A stretch of DNA of 64,000 bases from Candidula unifasciata (lineage: Eukaryota > Mollusca > Gastropoda > Stylommatophora > Geomitridae). The position numbers were made by a program, and so were the translations under genes. Of the stretch, positions 45,501-51,279 are shown in pieces. Each line of letters starts with the position of its first letter. Positions within the stretch are counted from its first letter, which is position 1. The stretch spans positions 232,666 to 296,665 of the forward strand of contig CAJHNH020007579.1 in assembly GCA_905116865.2 (NCBI GenBank), given 5' to 3'. Under the pieces are notes generated by a model that saw nothing but the letters and a program-made list of their open reading frames with translations, was not told the DNA's origin and ran no database searches.

Positions 45501-46805
45501 TAGTTCATCCATTTGAAGCTCTAGTGGAAAGCAAGTCGTAGTTCATCCATTTGAAGCTCTAGTGGAAAGCAAGTCGTAGTTTATCCATTTGAAGCTCCAG
45601 TGGAAAGCAAGTCGTAGTTCATCCATTTGAAGTTCCAGTGGAAAGCAAGTCGTAGTTCATCCATTTGAAGCTCTAGTGGAAAGCAAGTCATAGTTCATCC
45701 ATTTGAAGCTCTAGTGGAAAGCAAGTCGTAGTTCATTCATTTGAAGCTCTAGTGGAAAGCAAGTCGTAGTTCATTCATTTGAAGCTCTAGTGGAAAGCAA
45801 GTCGTAGTTCATCCATTTGAAGCTCCAGTGGAAAGCAAGTCGTAGTTCATTCATTTGAAGCTCTAGTGGAAAGCAAGTCGTAGTTCATCCATTTGAAGCT
45901 CCAGTGGAAAGCAAGTCGTAGTTCATTCATTTGAAGCTCTAGTGGAAAGCAAGTCGTAGTTCATCCATTTGAAGCTCCAGTGGAAAGCAAGTCGTAGTTC
46001 ATTCATTTGAAGCTCTAGTGGAAAGCAAGTCGTAGTTCATCCATTTGAAGCTCCAGTGGAAAGCAAGTCGTAGTTCATCCATTTGAAGTTCCAGTGGAAA
46101 GCAAGTCGTAGTTCATCCATTTGAAGCTCCAGTGGAAAGTCTCGGTTGTTTATCCATTTGAAGCTCTAGTGGAAAGCAAGTCGTAGTTCATCCATTTGAA
46201 GCTCTAGTGGAAAGTCCCGGTGGTTTATCTATTTGAAGCTCTAGTGGAAAGTCTCGGTTGTTTAACCATTTGATATTTGGCTATGTGGTGAGTTTTGTGT
46301 GTACATACATTTTACTGGTTTATTTGTGTGCAGCTGGTTGTTTCTTGTATGAACAGATGCTCTCTGGCTTCGAAGGAAGCCCCCCAATTTGTGGGCTCCT
46401 ACAGCATGCTTGTTGGGGAGACAGTGGGTCTATTCTTATTTTTCCCCCAACAGAACCCGGAACCCACACAAGGAGATTATGAATAAAAGGGACTTTTATG
46501 GAGACTGGAAAAAGTCGAAAGATTTATATGCTGTAAAGAGAAACCAGAGTGATTACACAGACACTGGAAAAGTATCAATGCTGTCAACAAATACGGCAGA
46601 AAGATTTGACCCTCTGTAAAACAATCACATTCACTATCATGAGAGCAATGCTATTTATCATAGTGAAAGACCACATCTTACCATCAACCTGAATTTTGCC
46701 TCCATCATCATCTCCAAGACGAGGTATCCCAATGATAGTCTTCTGTCTAAACTGTTGCAGCAGTGACTCTCCAACCGTCTCCCTGTCACTGTTTTCATCT
46801 GACAT
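23515..46805 (-). CDS. TESK: Testis-specific protein kinase (TESK1/2) orthologue, 11 coding exons
   Basis: Eleven exons with GT/AG sites and matching phases join to 2127 nt, which is 708 codons plus stop. The kinase domain spans about residues 75-345: glycine loop GSG at 86-88, catalytic Lys108 in MVMK, Glu122 in REIQL, HRDLTS with Asp198, Asn203, DFG at 220-222 and APE at 246-248. HRDLTSxN is the family signature that separates TESK from LIMK. The tail carries a VNPF block and RSQSLP (449-454), matching the 14-3-3 site region known in TESK1. TESK kinases phosphorylate cofilin and act on actin downstream of integrins in the cytosol. Human TESK1 is about 626 aa; the extra length here is in the tail. 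The start at 46805 (MSDENS) is preferred because an in-frame ATG at 46838 also exists and no upstream exon was proved. All catalytic residues are intact, so the kinase should be active. Confidence 0.93.
24672..24896 (-). mobile_element. tRNA-derived SINE (family C), intron 10
   Basis: The minus-strand head 'ggtcggctctgtggctaagt' has an A box and GGTTCGGTCCC is the B box. The body matches 1342-1606. It lies 76 bp upstream of TESK exon 11. Confidence 0.75.
24940..25214 (-). mobile_element. SINE-like element A, intron 10
   Basis: Full-length minus-strand copy ending at 'aacccacacggg' near 25214. Its tail is seen as TTC-rich sequence at about 24935-24955. Confidence 0.8.
25288..25747 (-). mobile_element. 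SINE-like element A interrupted by a second copy
   Basis: The 3' half (25288-25439) and the 5' half (25617-25747) are in register with the consensus and are split by an opposite-strand copy at 25440-25606. Confidence 0.8.
25440..25606 (+). mobile_element. 5'-truncated SINE-like element A, nested
   Basis: It begins in mid-consensus at 'caaagtcggag' and ends 'cgaagaaggagaag'. It is flanked by the 10-bp duplication ATTGGTTCCT at 25430-25439 and 25607-25616. Truncation plus a duplication is the mark of target-primed reverse transcription. Confidence 0.85.
25850..25949 (-). CDS. TESK: TESK coding exon 10: kinase end
   Basis: The 100-nt exon (phase 1 out) encodes ILPERRPSSAVIRPTLEKIY and SLSLQNDTVSSS, with the conserved RPxF-type Arg of the kinase C-lobe. 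Donor GTATGT. Confidence 0.92.
25985..26311. repeat. 30-bp minisatellite in TESK intron 9
   Basis: About 11 units of 'acaaatatatgatattctag' with alternating links 'tagttgtcac' and 'tatctcccac'. A higher-order 60-bp period is visible. Confidence 0.95.
26312..26412 (-). mobile_element. SINE-like element A, 5' fragment
   Basis: It is recognised from 'caattagtcaactt', 'agacatgcttgtcgggg' and 'aacccacatgggg'. It lies 25 bp from the TESK exon 9 donor. Confidence 0.6.
26437..26523 (-). CDS. TESK: TESK coding exon 9
   Basis: The 87-nt exon encodes NFGVDYVKICDLVDYCPLD and FLQLAFKCCQ. Its acceptor region and first seven bases are the seed of the 25-bp array at 27030-27395, now separated from it by a LINE. 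Confidence 0.93.
26536..27018 (+). mobile_element. Jockey-like LINE (family J2), RNase H tail
   Basis: It starts at NERADELAKAGSN of RNase H and continues HPPHSYKETKTALKQSFK to the Cys-rich CDCGAERQTPGH knuckle and 'gatgtcgaacgcagaagaag' with a (GAA)n tail. It is a 5'-truncated insertion in TESK intron 8, in the opposite orientation to the gene. Confidence 0.85.
27030..27395. repeat. 25-bp minisatellite derived from the exon 9 acceptor
   Basis: About 14 units of 'ttaaaacattcagtacaac' plus 'aaagt'. The real exon 9 junction on the plus strand reads 'caaagtt' then 'ctgaaacattcagtgcaa', the same unit, but array units have TT where the junction has CT. Confidence 0.85.
27405..27690 (-). mobile_element. 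tRNA-derived SINE (family B), intron 8
   Basis: Minus-strand copy with a B-box-like GTTTCGATCACGG complement near 27625 and the family 3' end 'gatcccttttcacgcc' next to an (AAGT)n tail at 27393-27408. Confidence 0.7.
27732..27990 (-). mobile_element. SINE-like element A, diverged
   Basis: It spans from the tail 'cttcttctttttgacgttca' to 'ggcactggaagccac'. Divergence is higher than in most copies. Confidence 0.65.
28038..28495 (-). mobile_element. LINE (family A) 3' fragment
   Basis: The minus-strand frame reads NRGNKWNDRITNVDLWERSK, CWIGHTLRKPEN and GRQKNTWRRELESEV, as in the other family A copies. Confidence 0.82.
28559..29112 (-). mobile_element. LINE (family H) 3' fragment next to TESK exon 8
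   Basis: Minus-strand frames read GICTKEIKTRLDMATAALSQ, SIVVKVNIYKSLVLSIFLYG and CESWTLTVEM, the RT thumb region, then the C-terminal part. It shares its 3' end 'ccattagggtcgtggaggtg' (complement) with the plus-strand copy at 49060-49570. Its 5' edge lies only about 20 nt from the exon 8 donor. Confidence 0.82.
29133..29216 (-). CDS. TESK: TESK coding exon 8
   Basis: The 84-nt exon (phase 0 both sides) encodes ADVFSLGIILLEITARIEAD and PETMPRTK, matching the ADVFAFGI block of TESK1. A LINE begins about 20 nt past its donor GTGGGT. Confidence 0.95.
29217..29552. other. TESK intron 7, no feature recognised
   Basis: No repeat family or coding signal was seen between exon 8 and the SINE copy. 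Confidence 0.45.
29567..29850 (+). mobile_element. SINE-like element A with perfect 14-bp duplication
   Basis: The full-length copy is bounded by ATAATGGTTTTTCT at 29553-29566 and 29851-29864. These flanks fix both ends of the family: the 5' end at 'tacccgtgtggg' and the 3' end in (GAA)n. Confidence 0.93.
30080..31040. repeat. 39-bp minisatellite in TESK intron 7
   Basis: About 25 units built on 'caccatgtgtgtgagttctg' and 'gagcccatttctgggg'. The left block is homogeneous and the right block (30700-31040) is diverged. Since 39 is divisible by three, every frame stays open, so the long His/Thr/Ser-rich frames on both strands are artefacts. Confidence 0.97.
31041..31626. other. TESK intron 7, no feature recognised
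   Basis: Single-copy-like sequence with short frames only. Confidence 0.4.
31627..31866 (+). mobile_element. tRNA-derived SINE (family B), full length
   Basis: The head has an A box TGGCATAGCGG and a B-box-like GGGTTTGCTCCC about 35 bp later. The body ends 'ctataaaaatataggtctag' and 'cctagaggcgtagaaaaggg', the family 3' end. Confidence 0.8.
31940..32155 (+). mobile_element. Jockey-like LINE (family J2), 3' end fragment
   Basis: It matches the last 200 bp of the copy at 33945-35655, from 'cagtactgccctaacctc' to 'ggatgtcaaatgcag' and a (GAA)n tail. Confidence 0.75.
32313..32394 (-). CDS. TESK: TESK coding exon 7: activation segment and APE
   Basis: The 82-nt exon encodes STEPLPPVGCPWWMAPEVI and GQFYDER. 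Its acceptor CTCTAG and first bases ATCCACAGAAC are repeated four times in the upstream intron as a 72-bp minisatellite. Donor GTAAGC. Confidence 0.95.
32395..33135. repeat. 72-bp minisatellite carrying copies of the exon 7 acceptor
   Basis: Unit: 'gttctgtggatctagagagc', 'agaaataaacactgtcagta', 'ctgtgagtggacatagcaac', 'tctagaacaatt'. The first unit is the real exon 7 junction; a SINE splits it from the rest. On the minus strand four units keep the acceptor TCTAG|ATCCACAGAAC, with the AG at 32838, 32910, 32982 and 33054. One unit (near 32770) has lost it. Confidence 0.93.
32461..32722 (+). mobile_element. SINE-like element A within the 72-bp array
   Basis: The head is replaced by a run of C at 32444-32467. 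The body from 'gaatagacccactgcctacc' to 'ggtgaacgcaaaaaagaag' is close to consensus. It inserted into the array after the array had formed, since units flank it. Confidence 0.8.
33186..33406. mobile_element. hAT-type MITE, intron 6
   Basis: A 221-bp element with ends CAGCGGTTCTAAAAACTTGG and, complemented, CAGCGGTTCTCAAATTGGG. It is flanked by the octamers CTCTAGTG (33178-33185) and CTCTAGGG (33407-33414), a 7/8 match for an 8-bp duplication. A G-run lies near its left end. Confidence 0.82.
33517..33602 (-). CDS. TESK: TESK coding exon 6: DFG exon
   Basis: The 86-nt exon encodes NILIKKGENRNYQ and VIADFGLATQIPDP, with metal-binding Asn203 and the DFG motif. The donor GTAAGT is perfect. Confidence 0.95.
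33945..35655 (+). mobile_element. Jockey-like LINE (family J2), longest copy
   Basis: RT blocks: SCLGKLMETLVNKRLLWFLE, VFFDLSRAFDTVW (motif A), VPHGSAIVPALFLVYINDI (motif B) and LHADDFAVWKA (motif C). Then VFTDGSAT (RNase H start), QYIPAHCGIQVNERADELAK and the Cys knuckle CDCGAQRQTPGH. The endonuclease and RT start are missing. Frameshifts lie near 34530 and 35045. It ends 'gatgtcgaacgcagaagaag' plus a GAA tail. It lies in TESK intron 5, antisense to the gene. Confidence 0.92.
35690..36260. repeat. 44-bp minisatellite in TESK intron 5
   Basis: About 12 units of 'ttaatccaacatgttgttct' plus 'attacaagaacaataataaa' plus 'tcaa', very uniform in the middle and diverged at both edges (to about 36350). 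Confidence 0.96.
36422..36571 (-). CDS. TESK: TESK coding exon 5: hinge to catalytic loop
   Basis: The 150-nt exon encodes FISGGTLEALL through LHYLHSQAVFHRDLTSR, with catalytic Asp198. The acceptor CCAAG is short of pyrimidines and the donor is GTTTGC, so both sites look weak. A MITE lies 82 bp upstream in the intron. Confidence 0.94.
36653..36946. mobile_element. MITE with perfect 26-bp terminal inverted repeats
   Basis: The left end starts AGGTGCTTTATTAATATCC and the right end is its exact complement over 26 bp. The flanks GTTCTC at 36647-36652 and 36947-36952 form a 6-bp target duplication. The 294-bp body has no coding capacity and contains an internal duplication of 'aggctgcatgcagt'. 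The superfamily is not assigned. A diverged copy is at 19059-19326. Confidence 0.9.
36963..37225 (+). mobile_element. SINE-like element A, 3'-incomplete
   Basis: It starts 'ccctgtgtgggttttgcggt' and ends at 'cagagtttacagcatgg' without a GAA tail, where the tRNA-like block D follows. Confidence 0.75.
37250..37440 (+). mobile_element. tRNA-like SINE block D
   Basis: It has the B box GGTTCGATTCCC at about 37332-37343 and the same downstream body as the two copies inside the hAT element, ending 'ctttctgcgagtgcag'. Confidence 0.65.
37441..37906. other. TESK intron 4, no feature recognised
   Basis: A short duplication 'gtggtgtatttgtgtggtaa' occurs at 37478-37510. Nothing else was recognised. Confidence 0.45.
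37916..38145 (+). mobile_element. SINE-like element A with internal deletion
   Basis: Consensus head and tail with a deletion around 38067. It is flanked by AATGCCTAG at 37907-37915 and 38146-38154, a perfect 9-bp duplication. Confidence 0.88.
38163..38341 (-). mobile_element. SINE-like element A, 5'-truncated
   Basis: The opposite-strand copy begins with its TTC tail about 18 bp from the previous copy's tail and stops at 'cagactttgaagga', so the two form a tail-to-tail inverted pair. Confidence 0.8.
38360..38680. repeat. Irregular minisatellite in TESK intron 4
   Basis: Units of about 50 bp are built from 'gacacaagatgatgaatgtt', 'ctgtctgacacaac' and 'aaatgttctatttt', with several length variants. 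Confidence 0.9.
38700..38880 (+). repeat. Possible tRNA-like SINE remnant
   Basis: B-box-like GGTTCAAATCC lies at about 38761-38771, after 'gtgtgggagaccca'. No convincing A box or tail was found. Confidence 0.3.
38967..39015 (-). CDS. TESK: TESK coding exon 4 (49 nt)
   Basis: A small exon that completes a split Lys codon and encodes FLGVCVHEGQLHALTE, nearly identical to vertebrate TESK. The acceptor TTTGTAG and donor GTAGGA match the neighbouring phases. Confidence 0.94.
39016..39842. other. TESK intron 3, no feature recognised
   Basis: Single-copy-like sequence with short frames only; nothing could be assigned. Confidence 0.45.
39843..40120 (-). mobile_element. tRNA-derived SINE (family B), intron 3
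   Basis: Minus-strand copy with the B-box complement 'ggacttgaacccagg' at about 40059-40073 and the family 3' end 'cccttttccacgccttcaa'. Confidence 0.75.
40121..40804. other. TESK intron 3, little recognised
   Basis: A possible tRNA-like segment (GTGGCTGTGTGGATGAGAGG near 40624) lies here but lacks a clear B box. Nothing else was seen. Confidence 0.35.
40805..41430 (+). mobile_element. Jockey-like LINE (family J1) RNase H tail, expanded by a minisatellite
   Basis: Frames read GHASLLGNEQED, then AAPLCGKLMHDKLDVVKAPW, followed by about 15 repeats of a 25-bp unit. The LINE 3' part then resumes from about 41277 with 'gtgcagagacacaaacagat'. Confidence 0.7.
40907..41275. repeat. 25-bp minisatellite seeded in a LINE
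   Basis: About 15 units of 'gatgtggtaaaggccccgtg' plus 'ggaga', almost identical. The first unit corresponds to the DVVKAPW codons conserved in other J1 copies. Confidence 0.95.
41455..41525 (-). repeat. tRNA-like sequence, probably a SINE head
   Basis: On the minus strand TAGAGCAGATGG fits an A box and GTAGGTTCAAATCC a B box about 30 nt later. The anticodon and acceptor stems do not pair well, so a functional tRNA gene is unlikely. Confidence 0.4.
41834..42114 (+). mobile_element. SINE-like element A, intron 3
   Basis: Close to consensus from 'cccctgtgtgggttccaggg' to (GAA)n. Flanks ATAACTGGTAAA (41822-41833) and ATAACTGCTAAA (42115-42126) match at 11 of 12 positions. Confidence 0.9.
42355..42476 (-). 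CDS. TESK: TESK coding exon 3: catalytic lysine and helix C
   Basis: The 122-nt exon (phase 0 in, phase 2 out) encodes ATHRVTGEEMVMKINK through GALREIQLMNRLSHPNIL. It holds the ATP-binding Lys108 and its partner Glu122. Donor GTACGG. Confidence 0.95.
42575..43080 (-). mobile_element. LINE (family F) 3' fragment, intron 2
   Basis: The minus strand encodes ILRISWTKKRINTDILKDLN and GRGRPTRRWAQDISDS in different frames, then the 'aggcagactgtgatgagagc' end and a CAT/ATG-rich tail. Confidence 0.8.
43140..43480. repeat. Degenerate minisatellite in TESK intron 2
   Basis: Irregular units of about 20 bp are built on 'agatatcacattaacagata' with 'cagcaatg' and 'agaaat' variants. Confidence 0.85.
43527..43687 (-). 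CDS. TESK: TESK coding exon 2: kinase start and glycine loop
   Basis: The 161-nt exon (phase 1 in, phase 0 out) encodes CLALRHAVSALTCIDDF and EELGSGFFANVYK, closely matching the start of vertebrate TESK kinases. The acceptor is GCACAG and the donor GTAACC. Confidence 0.93.
43874..44155 (-). mobile_element. SINE-like element A, intron 1
   Basis: Full-length minus-strand copy flanked by GGTTAAAATT (43864-43873) and GGTTGAAATT (44156-44165), a 9/10 match. Confidence 0.9.
44281..44515 (+). mobile_element. SINE-like element A, 5'-truncated, with long A/G tail
   Basis: It starts in mid-consensus near 'aggaacctagagtctgcaca', reaches 'aaccggcgaacacgaag', and then runs into about 110 bp of GAA-rich tail. 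Confidence 0.75.
44638..44923 (+). mobile_element. SINE-like element A, diverged
   Basis: From 'gccgtgttgattctggggtc' to 'agctggcagacactaagaag' with a short GAA tail. Confidence 0.7.
44966..46474 (-). mobile_element. SINE-like element A swollen by an internal minisatellite
   Basis: The 3' end (44966-45020) and the 5' two thirds (46265-46474) of a minus-strand copy flank a 1.25-kb array. The whole is bracketed by GATTATGAA at 44957-44965 and 46475-46483, so a single SINE insertion grew from about 280 bp to 1.5 kb in place. Confidence 0.88.
45015..46262. repeat. 37/38-bp minisatellite derived from the SINE 3' region
   Basis: About 33 units. A 37-bp type ('gaagctccagtggaaagtcc', 'tggttgttcatccattt') lies at both edges and a 38-bp type ('ggaaagcaagtcgtagttca') in the middle. 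The SINE segment 'ggaaagttctggttgttcat' is the evident seed. Confidence 0.95.
46682..46805 (-). CDS. TESK: TESK coding exon 1
   Basis: It encodes the N-terminus from MSDENSDRETVG to GGKIQVD and ends with one base of a split Gly codon before the donor GTAAGA. The next exon supplies the two missing bases exactly. An in-frame ATG at 46838 would add 11 residues. The sequence 'caacag' just before the preferred ATG could be a splice acceptor, so a noncoding exon may lie upstream. This N-terminus is not conserved with vertebrate TESK, so it is less certain than the kinase exons. Confidence 0.65.
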
Positions 46806-46979
46806 TCTGTTGTCCAGATGAGGCAGCAAGAATATCATCAGAATCCATCACGGCCTTTATTTTCTTCTGGTGAAATACTAACTTGAAGCTAATCTGGCTT
46901 CACTCACAGGAAAAATCTGGAGTGATGAAAACCAACAGATAAATGGCAGGTGAAATGGTGAATAGTATTAAATGTTAAC

Positions 46980-47200
46980 AAGTAAAGGACCTTTTCCACA
47001 CCCTCAGTGGGTGACATGGTCAAAATCATGCCAGCCACCTTTACTTCCCAGGATTTTACCTGGTATCTATTTAAAGCTGGGTCGACATGGGAGCAAATGA
47101 CTTTTTTTTTAAAAGTCAATTAACTTCAGGATCTGAACCTATGACCTTCGGAACTGCAGTCAAGTGTCTAGCCGCATACACCACAGCGCCTCCCAGTGAG
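46980..47200 (-). mobile_element. tRNA-derived SINE (family B), upstream of TESK
   Basis: On the minus strand 'gtggtgtatgcggctagaca' holds the A box and GGTTCAGATCC the B box. The 3' end reads 'gggtgtggaaaaggtccttt' (complement at about 46984). Confidence 0.78.
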
Positions 47201-47390
47201 TAGTACAGAAAAGATAAATTTGTATCCTCTCAGGAATGCCGGTTACACAGATTGGTGCAGCCATGACGGGTGTCCCAATTATAACCTTTTGTTGGGTTGA
47301 ACAAGGTATCTGGGATTTGCCCTGTTGGTTTGCGATCCACATGGAGATTTTTGCAATCTCAGGGTGTCAAACCTGTAGGTAGCAGCCTGC

Positions 47391-47392
<2 letters not shown>

Positions 47393-47468
<76 letters not shown>

Positions 47469-47552
47469 TGAGACACAGAAAAAGAGAGACAGAGAGACAG
47501 AGAGAGACACAGAGAGACAGAAAAACAGAGAGAGACATGGAGACACACAGAG
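47393..47552. repeat. (GA)n microsatellite
   Basis: About 37 uninterrupted GA dinucleotides to 47466, then interrupted GA/ACA repeats. Confidence 0.97.
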
Positions 47553-47649
47553 GGAGATAATATTATGTCTATAGACATGGCCAAAACTCTTTGTTATTAA
47601 CAAGGTTACTCTCATATATATATAAGATACAATCATCTGTGTAAGACTA

Positions 47650-47915
47650 AGCTTCAACTGTTCAGAGCACTAGTTATTAGTATGTTTACCTACAGCTGTG
47701 AAACGGTAACCTTAACAGTTAAACTACAAAAGAAAATACATGCATTGAAAATGCGATGTCAGCCAAATTCTTGGCACATCCTACTGAGATCACATCACAA
47801 ATGACGAGGTTCACTGTATATACCCAGCACATTGGCAGCTATGAATATCTTTTAATTACAGTGAAAAGATGGAAAATGCAATGATGTGGAAATGTAATAA
47901 GATTAAACGGCCTCT
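47650..47915 (+). mobile_element. LINE RT C-terminal fragment
   Basis: A plus frame reads LFRALVISMFTYSCETVTLT and KKIHALKMRCQPNSWH, the 'LYGCETWTL' block of a non-LTR RT. Confidence 0.6.
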
Positions 47916-47924
47916 CAAAAACAG

Positions 47925-48740
47925 ATGTCTTCTTCTTCTGCTTTTCTTCCCCTCGATGGAGCATAGACCCTCACCAACTCAGCCAAGTCATTCTATCCTT
48001 CGCTATCGCATGCAGCTCTCCCCATGTCCTTCCCATCTGTTAACTCCCCCGTGTGGGTTCCGAGGCCCTACTATGAGAAAAACAAGAATAGACCCACTGC
48101 CTACCCAAAAGCACGTCGTAAGAGTCGACTAATTGGGAGCTTCCTTGGAAGTCGGAGTGCATCTGCCTGAGAGGCAAGGAACCAACAGTCTGCATACAGA
48201 TCTGTCAAATGGATGCACACGCAACCCTCAGGTTCTGGAACAGGACTGCAGTCCAGAAGTGGACGAACAACCAGAACTTTCCGACGAAGTTTACAGCCGG
48301 TGAGCGCGAAGAAGAAGATCTGTTAACTTCACTCTCTAGCACCCTTCTCCATGCGTTTTTAGGTCTTCCTTTATTTCTATGCCCCTGTGGGTTCCAAATA
48401 CATTCCAGTTATATTGTTCTCAGGTGTTCTCAATGTGTGTCCTTTCCAACATCTTTTATTCACCTCTTGGTCCACTGGAGCTTGATTGCTTCTCTTCGAA
48501 AGCTCTACATTAGTGATTCTATCATTCATTTATTCCCTCTATTCTTCCCATGCACCAGTTAATGAATGTCTGTAGTTTACTAGCAATTGCCTTAGTTGTT
48601 CTCCATGTTTCCGCCCCATACAAAAGTACTGAAGTACAAAAGTGTCCTATCCAAAGCCAGCATCTTTTCCTCACCTCTTGGTCCACTGGAACTAGTTTAG
48701 CTATCTGCTAAAGCTCCACATTAATGATTCTATCATTTAA
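47925..48740 (-). mobile_element. LINE (family A) 3' fragment, split by a SINE
   Basis: The two parts, 47925-48045 and 48318-48740, are continuous with other family A copies once the SINE at 48046-48317 is set aside. The right part is internally rearranged, with the 'gtttccgccccatacaaaag' end near 48606. Confidence 0.75.
48046..48317 (+). mobile_element. SINE-like element A inserted in a LINE
   Basis: Full-length copy flanked by the perfect 11-bp duplication ATCTGTTAACT at 48035-48045 and 48318-48328. It dates after the family A LINE fragment. Confidence 0.93.
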
Positions 48741-48759
48741 TTCCCTCTATTCAGGTAAA

Positions 48760-48960
48760 AACAAAACTATGGGGATCAGTAGAGAGGAAGAGGAGAGGAG
48801 GCAGACCAAGAAAGATCTGGATACAGAACAAATGGACAAGCCTTAGGCATGCAACCATGAAGTCCATCCCATCTAACCATCAAAGTGGGGGGGAGCTGAT
48901 CAGTCACCAACAAACTGGTGACCCATTAACAAGTAGTATTATGGAATAAGGATGATGAAG
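48760..48960 (+). mobile_element. LINE 3' fragment
   Basis: A frame reads GSVERKRRGGRPRKIWIQNK and WTSLRHATMKS, the 'RGRPRKRW' block of a non-LTR RT C-terminus. Confidence 0.55.
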
Positions 48961-49059
48961 ATACTACCACATACGCAGATATTAAATAAATGAGACCTGA
49001 TATATATGTATATATAGGTTTTTCTCTCTCTAGAAACAAAGGTGCTGGTACTGACCTTA

Positions 49060-49570
49060 AAGTGTCTAAACAGAACAAAATCAGCATTGCAGTCAAGGTC
49101 AATATTTACAAATCACTGGTGTCGTCTATTTTCTTATACGGGTGTGAGAGTTGGACTCTGACTGTGGAAATGGAAAGTAGGATTCAGGCTTTCAAATGTA
49201 AATGCTACAGACACATTTTACGAATCATTTAGAAAGCAGAACTAACAAATATGTCAGAGAAAAAATATACAAAGTTGCGGTTCATCAAGAGCCTCTCTTG
49301 GCAGTGGTGAAATGTTGCAAGCTAGCTTGGTTTGGGCACATGGTGAGACATGATTCGATTGTAAAGACTGTACTTCAAGGAACATCGAAGAAGAGGAGGG
49401 CAAAGAAGAACCTGGAATGACAACATCAATAAATGGACAGGACTAAGTTATCATACACTTATTCATCAAGCCGAAGACAGAGAAAGATGGTGGGTTTTAT
49501 TTGCTAGTGCAAATACACCTCCATGACCCTAATGGGTCAAGGGTTATGTTATGTTATTATGTATGTTACT
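49060..49570 (+). mobile_element. LINE (family H) 3' fragment
   Basis: Frames read NKISIAVKVNIYKSLVSSIF and LYGCESWTLTVEMESRIQ, with a 3' end 'accctaatgggtcaagggtt' followed by ATGTT repeats, as in the copy beside TESK exon 8. Confidence 0.82.
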
Positions 49571-50339
49571 CACCACAAAGTGTCTGTTACAGGAGAACTG
49601 GACAAAAAAACACTGATGTCTAGAAAAAGGCTCAGTGCTAGGTACCCCTTGCACCCCGCCAGAAGAAAAGCCCTGTACATATGACACAATCAGGTAGGTC
49701 ACACACAACAGCTAACTCCCAGAACAAACATGGTTGAGAAACTGCAGGAGTGGTACTTTAGGCATAAGTGTAGAAACAAACCACAGTCATCCTTTCTCTC
49801 CCATCTGCTTCCACTTATAAGCACACACACATCCCATAACAGTGACTCCATTTACATTCAGTGTAGGGAGGGGCCTGGGGCAGACAGGGGGAGACAAAGT
49901 GTGTTTACAGGCACAGCAGAAGTGAAGCCAGCAAGTAGACTTTGAAGTGGGTCAAGGACCTGTGATCTAGGTTAAGGGTCAGGGTAGGGGAGGGGAGAGG
50001 CTGTAGACAGGCTGTTGAATGCATTAACTTTCTTTCTTGGTTGAATTAAACTCTATTTTAAAATAGCATGGACCTTATAAAATAAAACACGGGGGAATGG
50101 GGGGTTAGTATTAAATGTTACATAAACAAGGAGGCTTAAATTGTAGATAAACATTATGCTACACATCTCTTACCTGCAAAAGACTGCAGTGTATGACAGG
50201 GTAGTGCTTGGAATGCTGTGGTGGTTAAGGGTGCTTTATTCATTATTTTCTAGGAGGTTGAAGAAATACAAATCTTATCCTGATATAGGAAGGTGAATCA
50301 CAGATACAGTTGGTCAATTGGTGACAAACTTTGGAAGCT
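49571..50339. other. No feature recognised
   Basis: Single-copy-like sequence between LINE fragments. Confidence 0.45.
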
Positions 50340-50700
50340 GCGGAGATGTGTTCTATAAGAAATAATGAGAATACAGTGAACACATAACAAGAGTAATGAA
50401 GATGTCTTGAACAAAAAGTGACACATGAAGAGAACTGATTGTCTACATCAGGAAGAGACAATCTACATTCTTTGGTCACGTCATGAGAAGGAAAAAAAAT
50501 TTGAGTACATCGTGACAGTGAGACATTTTGTGGGAAAGAGGCAGAGGTAGACAGAGAGAGAAGATGCTGGACTGTTTGACATCATGGCATGGAAGATCAC
50601 TGTGTCCCAGTTGACTGAAAGTACACAAGACAGAAGGTTGTGGATAGATAAGACTACCAACATAAGATGGCATGGACTTTGAGAAGAGAAGGCTGAACTG
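50340..50700 (+). mobile_element. LINE RT C-terminal fragment
   Basis: Frames read STFFGHVMRRKKNL and RGRGRQREKMLDCLTSWHGR, the C-terminal blocks of an RTE-like LINE. Confidence 0.65.
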
Positions 50701-50822
50701 AGTATGTAGAATTTGCCCTGTTGGTCTGTTACTGAGGACACAACCCTTGAAGCAGCAGTGGTGGTCACACTCTGAGGTAGTAGCCGGGAGGGGGGAAAAC
50801 AAACAAAAAATCATTCTGTGAA

Positions 50823-51158
50823 ATCCTTGTGTGGGTTCCAGGGTCCCATTATGGGGATAATAGACCCACAATTCACTGAACAAACATGTCGTAAGCGTCT
50901 ACTGCTTAATGTGGGTATTTTATTTGACTGTTTGGGTATTTACTCATCAACCACCTTTCTAAGCGCAAATGTACAAGGGTTGAACAACAATGAACCAGAA
51001 GTACATCTGCCTCCTAAGAGGCTGGCAACCAACAGTCAGCATACAAATAAGCCGGATCTGTAAAATGTATGTGCACACAACACAAGTTCTAAAACAAGAC
51101 TAAAGTCCAGAAGTGGAAGAACCTCTGCCTGAGTTAACAGCCAGTGAATGCAAAGAAG
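50823..51158 (+). mobile_element. SINE-like element A with an unrelated internal block
   Basis: The head 'ccttgtgtgggttccagggt' and the tail 'gagttaacagccagtgaatg' are recognisable. About 90 bp at 50908-51000 does not match the family. Confidence 0.65.
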
Positions 51159-51279
51159 ATCTCATGAATATATCCAGTAAGAAGAGGGTCTGAGAGTCAT
51201 AATCACTATCACGTGCTGCAGGCCAGGCATCTTACAAAGTCCTTACAGTGAACATGGGTTTTTTAAAGTGTAGTCTTTA

